Below, one piece after another: positions 42,220-50,360 of a DNA stretch of 64,000 nt (positions are counted from its first letter, which is position 1; each line of letters opens with the position of its first letter). A program made the position numbers and the translations under genes. This stretch comes from an uncultured Bacilli bacterium. GTDB taxonomy: Bacteria; Bacillota_I; Bacilli_A; RF39; UBA660. The notes beneath the pieces were generated by a model that did not search any database, was not told the DNA's origin, and saw nothing but the letters and a program-made list of their open reading frames with translations. The stretch is taken from contig CAKOUW010000003.1 of assembly GCA_934120715.1 (NCBI GenBank), positions 49,413-113,412 on the forward strand, read 5' to 3'.

Positions 42220-43803
42220 CTAATTTGCTGTAGAATATATTTGTTTAAAATCTGTATTATAATATACCGTCTTATCATTCTTTTCTACGGTTACATAATT
42301 TGAACCAATTGATATTGTATCCCCAAGATTAAAATCCATTGATTTATTTGATAATAAATTATATATCTTATATCCTGTTGTTGTATAATTATTTTCTGCA
42401 TGTATTCCAACTTTAATAAAAGTACTATTATCATAACTAGTAACGAAAGAATGATTAAACGTTGTAATAGCTTTAGAACTCTTCAAATCATATAAAATTA
42501 GGCTGTCATCTTTTTCTAATAAAAATAAACTTTTACCCTTTGATTTCATATAATTAAATAAACTAACTTCTAAATACTTAATATCATCATACTCAGCTGG
42601 AACAACTACCTTGTCACCTGACATCAATCCATATTTATCAGAACTTGAGTATTCTTTAAATCCATACTGTTTTTCTAATAAGCCTAATTGTAAATCCTCC
42701 AATGTTGTTGAGGAATTTGGCTTTACATCTAACATCTTTTTATTCCCTACATCATAATAATACCAACGTTGATTTTTTCCAAGTTCAGTATAATTATATC
42801 CATAATCTATTTCTAATATTTGTTTTTGATAATCATAGATAGTTAAGTCATCAACTTTATCAGTTGGTTGATAAGCCAATTTACCATTTATAAAGAATAA
42901 AAATTTTCTGTCTTTAAATCCATCAGCTAACGACATATTGTAGTAATAGAAGATACCATTATCATCATTTGCTATATAATAACCATCATCCTCTAATGTA
43001 AATAAAATGTCACCTGTCTTTAATGAGACAATTAGTTTTTTCTTTATATCAGCGGCCCCATAGACACTTACACAAGCATATAAATCATCGTCATTGTATT
43101 CATTAGCCGATATTGAAATATATAATGACGTAGCTTGTATAGCAAATACCTTCTTGCCTTTATATGTCATAATTCCAGATTCATTTTTATTTATATCGAC
43201 ATATTGAAAATATCCATACTTAATATAATCAACAGTTGCTCCCTCTGGCGATATTTTTTTTAAGTTAGAATCATATAAAACACGTCCAACTAACCAAACA
43301 TCATAATCTGAATAATACTGAGGCTTAGAATAATCATCAGTAGACAATTTTACATCGCCCTTTTTATCAATTAATTGATATATTGTTTTACTATAAAATT
43401 CTGTTCCTGTATTATCAACATTTACAACGGCATAATCACCAGCAAAATTATCCGCTTTATTATACTTGGGCTCTATCATTGTTTTACCTTCTGAAGTAAT
43501 ATATCCATATTTACCATTATTCTTTATAATAATAGGTTTCTTAGGATCAAAAATTGAATTCAAATTTGCTGCTGAAGCACCATTCTTAAAAAACTTAAAA
43601 AACACAAAAGAACCTATCCCTGCTACAATTGCAAAGATAATTAATATTAACGCCATTATAATTTTTTTATTGGTTTTCTTAGGCTGTTGCATAGGAGTAA
43701 CATTCACCTGTGGCTGTACAGGTTGTTGTTGATAATTAAATGGTTGCTGTGGTTGCTGAATTGATTGTCCTGTTACAGGATCAAAATTATAATCATTATT
43801 CAT
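42220..43803 (-). CDS. Membrane-anchored WG-repeat protein
   Basis: 527 residues. Cytosolic Gln/Pro-rich start with FDPVTGQSI, membrane helix about 46-68 (IIMALILIIFAIVAGIGSFVFF), then an outside region with WG-type repeats, e.g. NNGKYGYITSEGKTMIEPKY and SDKYGLMSGDKVVVPAEYDD. WG repeats form beta-propeller-like surfaces thought to bind protein or glycan. Its N-terminal motif resembles that of the EF-Tu-like protein in this cluster. Confidence 0.8.
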   Translation of the reverse strand: MNNDYNFDPVTGQSIQQPQQPFNYQQQPVQPQVNVTPMQQPKKTNKKIIMALILIIFAIVAGIGSFVFFKFFKNGASAANLNSIFDPKKPIIIKNNGKYGYITSEGKTMIEPKYNKADNFAGDYAVVNVDNTGTEFYSKTIYQLIDKKGDVKLSTDDYSKPQYYSDYDVWLVGRVLYDSNLKKISPEGATVDYIKYGYFQYVDINKNESGIMTYKGKKVFAIQATSLYISISANEYNDDDLYACVSVYGAADIKKKLIVSLKTGDILFTLEDDGYYIANDDNGIFYYYNMSLADGFKDRKFLFFINGKLAYQPTDKVDDLTIYDYQKQILEIDYGYNYTELGKNQRWYYYDVGNKKMLDVKPNSSTTLEDLQLGLLEKQYGFKEYSSSDKYGLMSGDKVVVPAEYDDIKYLEVSLFNYMKSKGKSLFLLEKDDSLILYDLKSSKAITTFNHSFVTSYDNSTFIKVGIHAENNYTTTGYKIYNLLSNKSMDFNLGDTISIGSNYVTVEKNDKTVYYNTDFKQIYSTAN

Positions 43804-43818
43804 AATCTCACCCTATAA

Positions 43819-44799
43819 TTAAAACAAATTCATTGCATCCGAAAATCCAGTAGAAATTGAACTAACAACTAATTTAGCAACCAAATAATAAAGCGCAATA
43901 CCTAAAATTGAAAAACAAATTAAATTTAAATAATATTTAGCATCACCATCTAATGAAACTTCACTATTCATACCTTCATATAAAATAATAAGTGTATATA
44001 CAACACCAATTAAAATAACAGGAACTGTTAATTTATCCCATATTAATGATAATATAGGTGATAAAACTAATGAACAAACTACTACCGGTACCATAGATAA
44101 AGCAGATACACCTAATAATCTTGAAAAACTTGTTTGCTTTTTAGCAATTAAACTAGCAATATAATATACAGCTGCGACAACAATAATAATACCTAAAAAT
44201 ATTAAGAAACTTCTACCAAGGATTTTAAAATAACTTATATTTTTTAAATTATCCCAAACAAAAGTAGTTTTATAACTAGCTGATGACCAATCATAATTCT
44301 TAACTACAACTGCACTAATCATTGATACTACTAATCTAATTATTGCCACAAGACCAGATACAAGTGCAGTAATAATAGCTGAATTTTTAAAACTACTAAA
44401 CTTTTTTAATTCCTCTTTAAAAGTAGTAAATGGTTTTAATATAACAGCTAACATTATAAAGAAATATTGACCAAATGGTATAGCAGTAACTTCAGCGTTC
44501 ACATTTGTAGATACACTTGAACCCTGTTGTAAAGGAACAGTATTTACTACAGGTTCACTTACATTTGGAGTCATAACAGTAGCTGTATTTACACTTTGAA
44601 CACTATCTGCACTTTGACTCGTAGGAACACTAGCCCCTTGATTCACAGAATTATTTACACCATCACTTTGAAACAAAGTTTCAGTCTCTGCTGGAACTTG
44701 TTGTAATATTTGGGGCTGAACATTACCCAAACTACTTCCGCATTTAACACAAAATTTAGCATTAACATCATTACTCATCCCACAATTTTGACAATTCAT
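43819..44799 (-). CDS. Zinc-ribbon, Yip1-like polytopic membrane protein
   Basis: 326 residues. N-terminal zinc ribbon CQNCG ... FCVKCG (3-21), a ~85-residue Ser/Thr/Gln/Val-rich linker, then five or six membrane helices with the Yip1-type pattern (ILKPFTTFKEELKKFSSFKNS; SFSRLLGVSALSMVPVVV). Such zinc-ribbon Yip1 proteins are common and uncharacterised in Firmicutes. Its ATG overlaps the stop of a 23-codon upstream ORF (ATGA). Confidence 0.75.
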   Translation of the reverse strand: MNCQNCGMSNDVNAKFCVKCGSSLGNVQPQILQQVPAETETLFQSDGVNNSVNQGASVPTSQSADSVQSVNTATVMTPNVSEPVVNTVPLQQGSSVSTNVNAEVTAIPFGQYFFIMLAVILKPFTTFKEELKKFSSFKNSAIITALVSGLVAIIRLVVSMISAVVVKNYDWSSASYKTTFVWDNLKNISYFKILGRSFLIFLGIIIVVAAVYYIASLIAKKQTSFSRLLGVSALSMVPVVVCSLVLSPILSLIWDKLTVPVILIGVVYTLIILYEGMNSEVSLDGDAKYYLNLICFSILGIALYYLVAKLVVSSISTGFSDAMNLF

Positions 44800-44867
44800 A
44801 AACTAATTACCTCCTTTTTAAATTGTCCGAAGAAAACATCATATAATCTACTAATAGACACTTTCAT
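44796..44867 (-). CDS. Possible 23-residue upstream ORF
   Basis: ATG 44867 follows GAGAGGTGG with good spacing; the frame (MKVSISRLYDVFFGQF...) ends in a TGA that overlaps the start of the zinc-ribbon gene. The layout suggests a translated leader that couples into the next gene; it could also be chance. Confidence 0.35.
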   Translation of the reverse strand: MKVSISRLYDVFFGQFKKEVISL

Positions 44868-45094
44868 TTTCCACCTCTCATTTGTTTTTATACGAATAGT
44901 AAGGAAAGTTAAACATCAGCACTACCTTGAACCACCCCTATTCTGATTAATTGTATCATATATAATTCAAGATGTAAATTAATGAATTCATTACATTTAA
45001 ATTTTTTAACTTTGTATACTAATAATTTATACAGAATAATTAAATAATTATGAACCCCCCAGTTAAAAAATATTCTTAATTAAAGTCATAATAA

Positions 45095-45118
45095 AAGAAT
45101 GATTCTCATCATCCTCTT
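45095..45118 (-). terminator. Terminator after the DUF4176 gene
   Basis: About nine base pairs with two G-U wobbles around a TCTC/GAGA loop, then TTTT. It ends the cargo-like block before the zinc-ribbon genes. Confidence 0.65.
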
Positions 45119-45126
45119 ATATTTTA

Positions 45127-45504
45127 TCAAAGTCTTTCATCAACACTACTTGATGAAGAAACGTTCTGGCCATTAGCTACTTTCATTTTTGAAATTTGTT
45201 CTTTTACTTTATCAAAACTTTCTTTCAAAACCTTGTTATACTCATTAAAAATTGGAGTCGAATATCCTGGATAACATATTTTTTCTATTTGTTCATGATT
45301 AAATCCTAAAATTTGTTCACTTGATATCAATCCCTCTGGGTATGTACATCCACCGTAATCGTAAATTTTTCCAAATCCGCTTACCTTTTCTCCTTTTTCA
45401 TAAACTGTGCCTTGTGGCATTAAACCATAACTTAAAATCATTACTTCTTTTTTACCATTTTTCAATAAAACTATCGTACCTATTGGCAAAAATTTTTCTT
45501 TCAT
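45127..45504 (-). CDS. DUF4176 protein (type VII secretion-associated)
   Basis: 125 residues. FLPIGTIVLLKNGKKEVMILSYG, KIYDYGGCTYPEGLI and FNHEQIEKICYPGY are the hallmarks of DUF4176, small cytosolic proteins found next to type VII secretion (WXG/LXG) substrates in Firmicutes. It lies 24 bases after the large repeat protein and shares its transcript. AAGGAG ribosome site. Exact role unknown; an accessory or chaperone role is inferred from context. Confidence 0.85.
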   Translation of the reverse strand: MKEKFLPIGTIVLLKNGKKEVMILSYGLMPQGTVYEKGEKVSGFGKIYDYGGCTYPEGLISSEQILGFNHEQIEKICYPGYSTPIFNEYNKVLKESFDKVKEQISKMKVANGQNVSSSSSVDERL

Positions 45505-45527
45505 AATATTATCTCCTTACTTATCTA

Positions 45528-48089
45528 TTAATCAATAGGATATTCATAATCCTTTGTATCGTCTTCATATTCTAAATTGTTGCCTTCATATTCTTCATTA
45601 TTTTCACTGTCATCTTGCCACTCATCAGCTACAATTGAGTCATCTGAATCTTCTTCCACCGTTTCATCAAATTCTCCTGATTCATTTTGCTTTTTCTTAT
45701 CTAAATATACTTTAGCTCCAACACCTGCCGCACCAGCCAAACCGATTCCCGTTAAAATAGGTCCAACCATACTCTTTTTCTTTGGTGTAGTTGTTGTGTC
45801 AGTTGGTGAAGATACTATATATGGTTCATCATATGGTTCATCCACATTTTCAGAACCGTCTTTCATGTTGCTAAACAAATCATCTTCTTTGTTGTCTTCT
45901 AATACTTCTATAGCATCAGAATTTAACTGTCCATTATTATCACCATCGAAATTTTTTGGATATAATGAATTATCATATCCAGCATGTTCATTTCCATTAC
46001 TATTAGATGAAACATCATTTGACAGCCTCGTAAAGTCATCCGATGGATTTTGATTATTTGATGTATTCTGATTATTTGGAGGAGTTGGTTGACTATCTTG
46101 TGATGGTGAATCAATTGGCGTTGCCGGATTACTTGGTGTCGATGGATTACTTGGTGTGGATGGATTACTTGGCGTAGATGGATTACTTGGCGTAGATGGA
46201 TTACTTGGTGTGGATGGATTACTTGGTGTGGATGGATTATTCGGCATAGATGGATTACTTGGTGTGGATGGATTATTCGGCATAGATGGATTACTTGGTG
46301 TGGATGGATTATTCGGCATAGATGGATTACTTGGCGTAGATGGGTTACTTGGTGTCGATGGATTATTCGGCGTAGATGGATTACTTGGTGTTAATGAATT
46401 ATTTGGCGTTGTTGAATTACTTGGTGCCGATGAATTATTTGGCATAAATGAATTATTTGGTGTTGTTGAATTACTTGGCGTAGATGAATTATTTGATGTA
46501 GTTTGATTATCACCAGATGCAGACACATTCTGTCCACTTTGATTCATGTCTTCAGCGGTGTTATCATTAGCATCATTAACTTCTTCAAATTGAAATTCAG
46601 CTTCACCAGGATATTCAAAATTATCTTTTACTGCTTTTCTTGCTTGAAATTGATATTCGGCAATATCAGAATTTATATTAAGATTAGTTGCTCTATCAAT
46701 AGCATTACTTGCTCCTCCTAGTGTAGATTCAGTTACTAGTCTTGCGGCCGCTCCTGCAGCAATTCCACCTTCTACTTTTGTAACACCTGCTTTTACAAAT
46801 TTTGGAGCTATACTTAATGCATCCCATGAAGTTATAATTCCTCCTTTTAATGCTCTTCCCACATTTACCCCTTTATGTGCATTCAGTAGAGACCCATCCT
46901 TAAAGTTGTTTACAACATTACTTTTTACACTAGAAAAAGTTGCCTTTGCGTCCTTTACCAAATTTGTTCTTGTTGCCTTCAGTATACTTTCTGCCTTTCC
47001 AGATCCAGCTTTACGTAAATTAAGAATTGACTGCATATTTGTTTTTCCTTTTTCCACTGCATTCATTGTAACTTTATCCGTATATCCACCAGTTTTTTTG
47101 ACTTGATTTGCTCGTATTGTTTTCTGTGCTTTTGCTCCTCTTTCTGTATACTTACCGGCATTTAATTTGGAATCTATTTGTTTATTATTTGCTTTAATTT
47201 GACTATGTTCCCCAAGCTTACCTGCTCCATAGGCAAGTGCTGCTTCTGTTCCACCTTGAATAAGTCCTTGAAGAGTAGAAACTTCTAAACCGTTGCCACT
47301 CTGTAATCCAGTCTGAGTACCCTGACCAAAACCACTAATACCAGCTACTAAAGTAGCACTATTCGTAGTTGATGTTAATATTTTAGCCGCCTTACCAATC
47401 TTGCCAACTTTTCCAGCAACCGTTAAAGCTTCACTTGCTCCTGATATATATCCAGCTAAAGTTGCATATCCTAGAGCTTTACCTGCTCCATTTACTATTG
47501 ACGCTGCTCCACTATCCTTTGTCACAGCACTATATTTTGATGCCCAAGAATTTGAAGTTAATGGTTCCATTAGTGCTGCTGAAACATCAAAAGCAACAGC
47601 CGACTGCAATACTTTTGATGCATTTGTATCTTCTCCGGTCCATAATTTAGGAATATTTGTTACCCAAGCACCTACTGTTATGGCAGCATCACCAATACCT
47701 TCAAAAACACTTAAAAATCCCTCTCCAAGTTTTCCAGCAAGTAAAGATACTGTTCCTCCAATTTTTTGGACAGCAGTTCCTTTATCATATTCATCAATTT
47801 CCATTACTTTTTGTTCTATTTGTTTTATAACTAAATCTACACCATCTTTAGCACTATCTACAATATAATCAAAAGAACCACTTTCAAGATGGCCAACATA
47901 TTGTTCAAATCCCGTACAATCCTGTAGTCTTCTTATTGCCTCTTGGATGTTTTCTTTTGTTTCTTCAATTTTACCATTAGATGATGTAATTGCATTTAAT
48001 TGTGCTACTGCATCATCTACCTTACTTTGATCTTTGTAAATGCCATTTCTTCCTGTAAACCAAGTTGTAAATTTATTCCACATTCCCAT
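45528..48089 (-). CDS. Large type VII-like secreted/surface protein with Pro-Ser repeats
   Basis: 853 residues. The N-terminal ~90 residues are helical and WXG/LXG-like (AVAQLNAITSSNGKIEETKE, EAIRRLQDC), followed by a long Gly/Ala-rich amphipathic region (about 105-290; LLAGKLGEGFLSVFEGIGDA). A basic region follows, then about twenty 6-residue NPSTPS units, an acidic stretch, a late membrane helix (SMVGPILTGIGLAGAAGVGAKVYL) and a strongly acidic end. No catalytic toxin domain is visible. Context with a small helical partner and DUF4176 argues for a type VII-related substrate or machine part. TAGGAG ribosome site. Confidence 0.72.
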   Translation of the reverse strand: MGMWNKFTTWFTGRNGIYKDQSKVDDAVAQLNAITSSNGKIEETKENIQEAIRRLQDCTGFEQYVGHLESGSFDYIVDSAKDGVDLVIKQIEQKVMEIDEYDKGTAVQKIGGTVSLLAGKLGEGFLSVFEGIGDAAITVGAWVTNIPKLWTGEDTNASKVLQSAVAFDVSAALMEPLTSNSWASKYSAVTKDSGAASIVNGAGKALGYATLAGYISGASEALTVAGKVGKIGKAAKILTSTTNSATLVAGISGFGQGTQTGLQSGNGLEVSTLQGLIQGGTEAALAYGAGKLGEHSQIKANNKQIDSKLNAGKYTERGAKAQKTIRANQVKKTGGYTDKVTMNAVEKGKTNMQSILNLRKAGSGKAESILKATRTNLVKDAKATFSSVKSNVVNNFKDGSLLNAHKGVNVGRALKGGIITSWDALSIAPKFVKAGVTKVEGGIAAGAAARLVTESTLGGASNAIDRATNLNINSDIAEYQFQARKAVKDNFEYPGEAEFQFEEVNDANDNTAEDMNQSGQNVSASGDNQTTSNNSSTPSNSTTPNNSFMPNNSSAPSNSTTPNNSLTPSNPSTPNNPSTPSNPSTPSNPSMPNNPSTPSNPSMPNNPSTPSNPSMPNNPSTPSNPSTPSNPSTPSNPSTPSNPSTPSNPSTPSNPATPIDSPSQDSQPTPPNNQNTSNNQNPSDDFTRLSNDVSSNSNGNEHAGYDNSLYPKNFDGDNNGQLNSDAIEVLEDNKEDDLFSNMKDGSENVDEPYDEPYIVSSPTDTTTTPKKKSMVGPILTGIGLAGAAGVGAKVYLDKKKQNESGEFDETVEEDSDDSIVADEWQDDSENNEEYEGNNLEYEDDTKDYEYPID
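46117..46500 (-). repeat. Tandem 18-bp coding repeat (Asn-Pro-Ser-Thr-Pro-Ser)
   Basis: About twenty direct 18-base units, perfect or near-perfect in the middle and diverged toward 46400-46500. A 36-base higher-order unit (with MPN alternating) recurs three times. It encodes a rigid extended linker and is likely to vary in copy number. Confidence 0.9.
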
Positions 48090-48098
48090 AACTTTCTC

Positions 48099-48506
48099 CT
48101 ATATTATTTCTACGCTTTGTGCTTCCGCGTTTATTTCCTTCTGTGCTCTATCATTTAGTTCAACTTGTTTACGGTTATAAGCTTGTAAAGCTTTTTCTTT
48201 GATACTATCTATTAACGCACACATTCCACTTTGTTCTGGTAATGATTTTATAGAATTACTAACCTCTTCCAATATGGGTTCCATATTTTTATCGGCAATA
48301 GCTAATGCTTCCGAACCTATCTCAACTTTATTTATTGCATCTGAAATATCCTTCATACCATCATTTGCAACTTTTATAATATTATCACAAGCTTTTTCTA
48401 TTCCCTTATAATCTATTATATTGCTTGCAGATTCAGCTTTTTTTGATATACTATTTCCAGACTTTGTCGTAGCATAACACGTTTTATTATCTATCATTAC
48501 AGCCAT
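48099..48506 (-). CDS. Small helical WXG100-like partner protein
   Basis: 135 residues, almost entirely helical and Ala/Glu/Lys/Ile-rich, with no signal peptide. Size, position directly ahead of the large type VII-like gene and helical pattern fit the small partner or targeting proteins encoded before LXG substrates. No W-x-G motif is present, so the family is inferred. Only two Cys residues. AGGAGAG ribosome site; first gene from the promoter at 48625. Confidence 0.6.
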   Translation of the reverse strand: MAVMIDNKTCYATTKSGNSISKKAESASNIIDYKGIEKACDNIIKVANDGMKDISDAINKVEIGSEALAIADKNMEPILEEVSNSIKSLPEQSGMCALIDSIKEKALQAYNRKQVELNDRAQKEINAEAQSVEII

Positions 48507-48528
48507 TTTTTCACTCTCCTTTGTACCT

Positions 48529-48569
48529 ATGTAATATAGAGAATACTTTATTTTTCCTATATATTACAT
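48529..48569 (-). promoter_or_regulatory. Leader hairpin of the surface cluster
   Basis: ATGTAATATAG and CTATATATTACAT form an imperfect stem about 25 bases ahead of the first gene, within the leader RNA. No T run, so an RNA-stability or regulatory element rather than a terminator. Confidence 0.4.
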
Positions 48570-48624
48570 TTTCCCTCCAAAATACAATTCAATTCTCCGA
48601 ATACCAACACATATCCTATAAACT

Positions 48625-48653
48625 ATTTTATTATTTTTTTTAAATTTTATCAA
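48625..48653 (-). promoter_or_regulatory. Promoter of the type VII-like cluster
   Basis: TTGATA (48648-48653), 17-base spacer, TAAAAT (48625-48630), leaving a leader of ~110 bases. Confidence 0.65.
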
Positions 48654-48775
48654 GTATAAAAATAGGTAAGTCTAACTTTTCGAATATAAATAAAAAAGCA
48701 TGAATACACTGGCAAACAATTGACAGAAATAGTCATACTTACTAACTTAAAAATCTAATTTTTATAAAAATTTAC

Positions 48776-49321
48776 TTATTGTATACTACTATCATCTATA
48801 AATTCTTCTTTTACTTCATTATCTATATTATTAATTTCCTCTTTTGCCTTTGTCTCATCAATAATTTCTTCCCAAGGCTCCTCTTCATTATCGGCTTCTA
48901 TCTTAACTTTTATATCTCCAACTAGTTCAATTCCTAATTCTTTTTCTATAGTATAATTAATTTTATTACCATCTATATCAACTTTTACACAGCTAGGTTG
49001 CTTTAGACTTCTAACAATAATCTCCTCACCAGTTGTCTCATCATCCCTAGCCCTCATTTTAACAACCTCACTATAGCTATTAGTTTTACGTACAACCTCA
49101 GTCTTAGTATCATTATCATAAGAATACCAAATATTAACATCATAACTTCCATCTATTCTAATTTGATCATTATATTTTACACCGTTAAAATTATGATTTA
49201 TTACCCAACAACCTAATACTGTTGTTGGTTTATTATCAACAGTAACACTATCATCAGTTGTAAAAAGTTTTTTACCTTTAGCTATAACAGCCTTAGTTAC
49301 AATCTCTCTATAATTAGCCAT
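48776..49321 (-). CDS. cotE: Spore outer-coat morphogenetic protein CotE
   Basis: 181 residues from MANYREIVTKAVIAKGKK (ATG 49321 after GAGGAGGG). The conserved N-terminal half includes TVLGCWVINHNFNG and DVNIWYSYDNDTKTEVV, and QPSCVKVDIDGNKI follows, all closely matching Bacillus CotE. The C-terminal Glu/Asp tail is also typical. CotE directs outer coat assembly on the spore surface. Near miaB and ricA, as in B. subtilis (miaB-ymcA-cotE-mutS), but no mutS follows. Confidence 0.95.
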   Translation of the reverse strand: MANYREIVTKAVIAKGKKLFTTDDSVTVDNKPTTVLGCWVINHNFNGVKYNDQIRIDGSYDVNIWYSYDNDTKTEVVRKTNSYSEVVKMRARDDETTGEEIIVRSLKQPSCVKVDIDGNKINYTIEKELGIELVGDIKVKIEADNEEEPWEEIIDETKAKEEINNIDNEVKEEFIDDSSIQ

Positions 49322-49338
49322 AAGTACCCTCCTCAATT

Positions 49339-49347
49339 TAATTTATG
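49339..49347 (-). promoter_or_regulatory. Candidate mother-cell (sigma-E/K) -10 for cotE
   Basis: CATAAATTA fits the CATA-x3-TA pattern of sigma-K-type -10 elements. The -35 is unclear. Confidence 0.35.
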
Positions 49348-49402
49348 CTAAATATATAAAATATTGCCAAAAATATGTTAAAATTTTATAGGAGGTAATA
49401 AA

Positions 49403-50035
49403 ATGGCATCAGCAATAATCCATTTAGCAGTTGCTAAAGAACTAGAAAAATATTTAAATGTAAAAAACAAATATGATTATTATCTTGGTACAATAGCCCC
49501 AGATCTAGCAAAACAAATAGGTAGAACAAAACACGAATCACACTTTATATATAATACAAGAGAAAATATTCCAAACATCAAAAAATTTACTGATAAATAC
49601 AAATATTTTTATAAAAATGATTTTGAACTTGGATATTATATTCATTTATATACCGATAAAATTTGGTTTAATGAATTTATAAATAGCCTAGCTTATCACA
49701 CATCCGTTAAATTACTTGATGGTACAATAATAAATACAACCGAAAAAGAAATAAGTAAAATGATCTATCAAGACTACACCAGTCTAAACATCCAAATAAT
49801 TGACTATTACAATCTAGAATTATCTTTATTTTATAAGGACTTTAAAAAACCAAAATCAAATCTAGACGAAATACCACTAAATAAATTAAACATTTTAATA
49901 GATAAAATGGGTATAATTATAGAAAACTCCAAACAAGAAAAAAACTATATATTTGATATAAACAGTGTAAATAGTTTTATAGAAAAAACAGTCCAAATAA
50001 TTATAAAAGAATTAAAAAATTACATTCCAAACTAG
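49403..50035 (+). CDS. Zinc-dependent phospholipase C-like protein
   Basis: 210 residues. MASAIIHLAVAKELEKYLNVK, YYLGTIAPDLAKQIGRTKHESHF and ELGYYIHLYTDKIWFNEF give the His/Asp pattern of the Zn-dependent PLC-like family (S1/P1 nuclease fold). Many members have no proven substrate; no signal peptide is seen, so it is probably cytosolic. It is a lone plus-strand gene inserted between cotE and ricA. AGGAGG upstream. Confidence 0.83.
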   Translation: MASAIIHLAVAKELEKYLNVKNKYDYYLGTIAPDLAKQIGRTKHESHFIYNTRENIPNIKKFTDKYKYFYKNDFELGYYIHLYTDKIWFNEFINSLAYHTSVKLLDGTIINTTEKEISKMIYQDYTSLNIQIIDYYNLELSLFYKDFKKPKSNLDEIPLNKLNILIDKMGIIIENSKQEKNYIFDINSVNSFIEKTVQIIIKELKNYIPN

Positions 50036-50046
50036 AATGTAATTTT
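50016..50046. terminator. Bidirectional terminator
   Basis: AAAATTACATTC pairs with its complement across a 7-base loop, with T runs both ways. It serves the convergent phospholipase-like gene and ricA. Confidence 0.87.
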
Positions 50047-50360
50047 TATTTGTTTAAAACTTGGTAAAAATAATTATTAAGTTCATCTTTAACATAATTA
50101 ATCATTTCATTTACTTTTTCTAAATGCTGCATATAAATAACATATATTGGTATATTATTTAGTCTATCTTCAAGAGACTTTAACTCGGTAAGTATTTTAC
50201 TATCATTTTCTAATACATATTTTTTTTGTAATTTTTTTATTTGTTCAACCAATTCACAAATATCCTGGTTATTACTCATTTTCTTTTTTAATTCAATACA
50301 ATTTTTATAATCACTACTACTAGTAATAACCTCAACTACCTCATCTATCGCCTTATTCAA
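50046..50360 (-). CDS. ricA: RicA/YmcA-type YlbF-family protein
   Basis: 104 residues, all helical, YlbF/YmcA family (SSDYKNCIELKKKMSNNQDICELVEQIKKLQKKY). In B. subtilis RicA works with RicF and RicT to aid RNase Y and affects competence, biofilm and sporulation. TTG start, overlapping the end of miaB by 8 bases, the conserved arrangement. Confidence 0.86.
   Translation of the reverse strand: MNKAIDEVVEVITSSSDYKNCIELKKKMSNNQDICELVEQIKKLQKKYVLENDSKILTELKSLEDRLNNIPIYVIYMQHLEKVNEMINYVKDELNNYFYQVLNK

Noticed and set aside
46117..46500. CRISPR-like array
   Set aside because: Units of 18 bases are directly adjacent with no unique spacers and encode a regular peptide repeat.
46156..46506. Plus-strand ORF of 116 codons made of DGLLGV repeats
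   Set aside because: It is the antisense of the Pro-Ser repeat in the large minus-strand gene; the repeat periodicity keeps the frame open.
47401..47868. Plus-strand ORF of 155 codons
   Set aside because: Antisense to the well-supported 853-residue gene and no ribosome site.
36292..48506. Prophage
   Set aside because: No integrase, capsid, terminase or lysis gene; the genes encode anchored surface proteins with normal base composition for this window.
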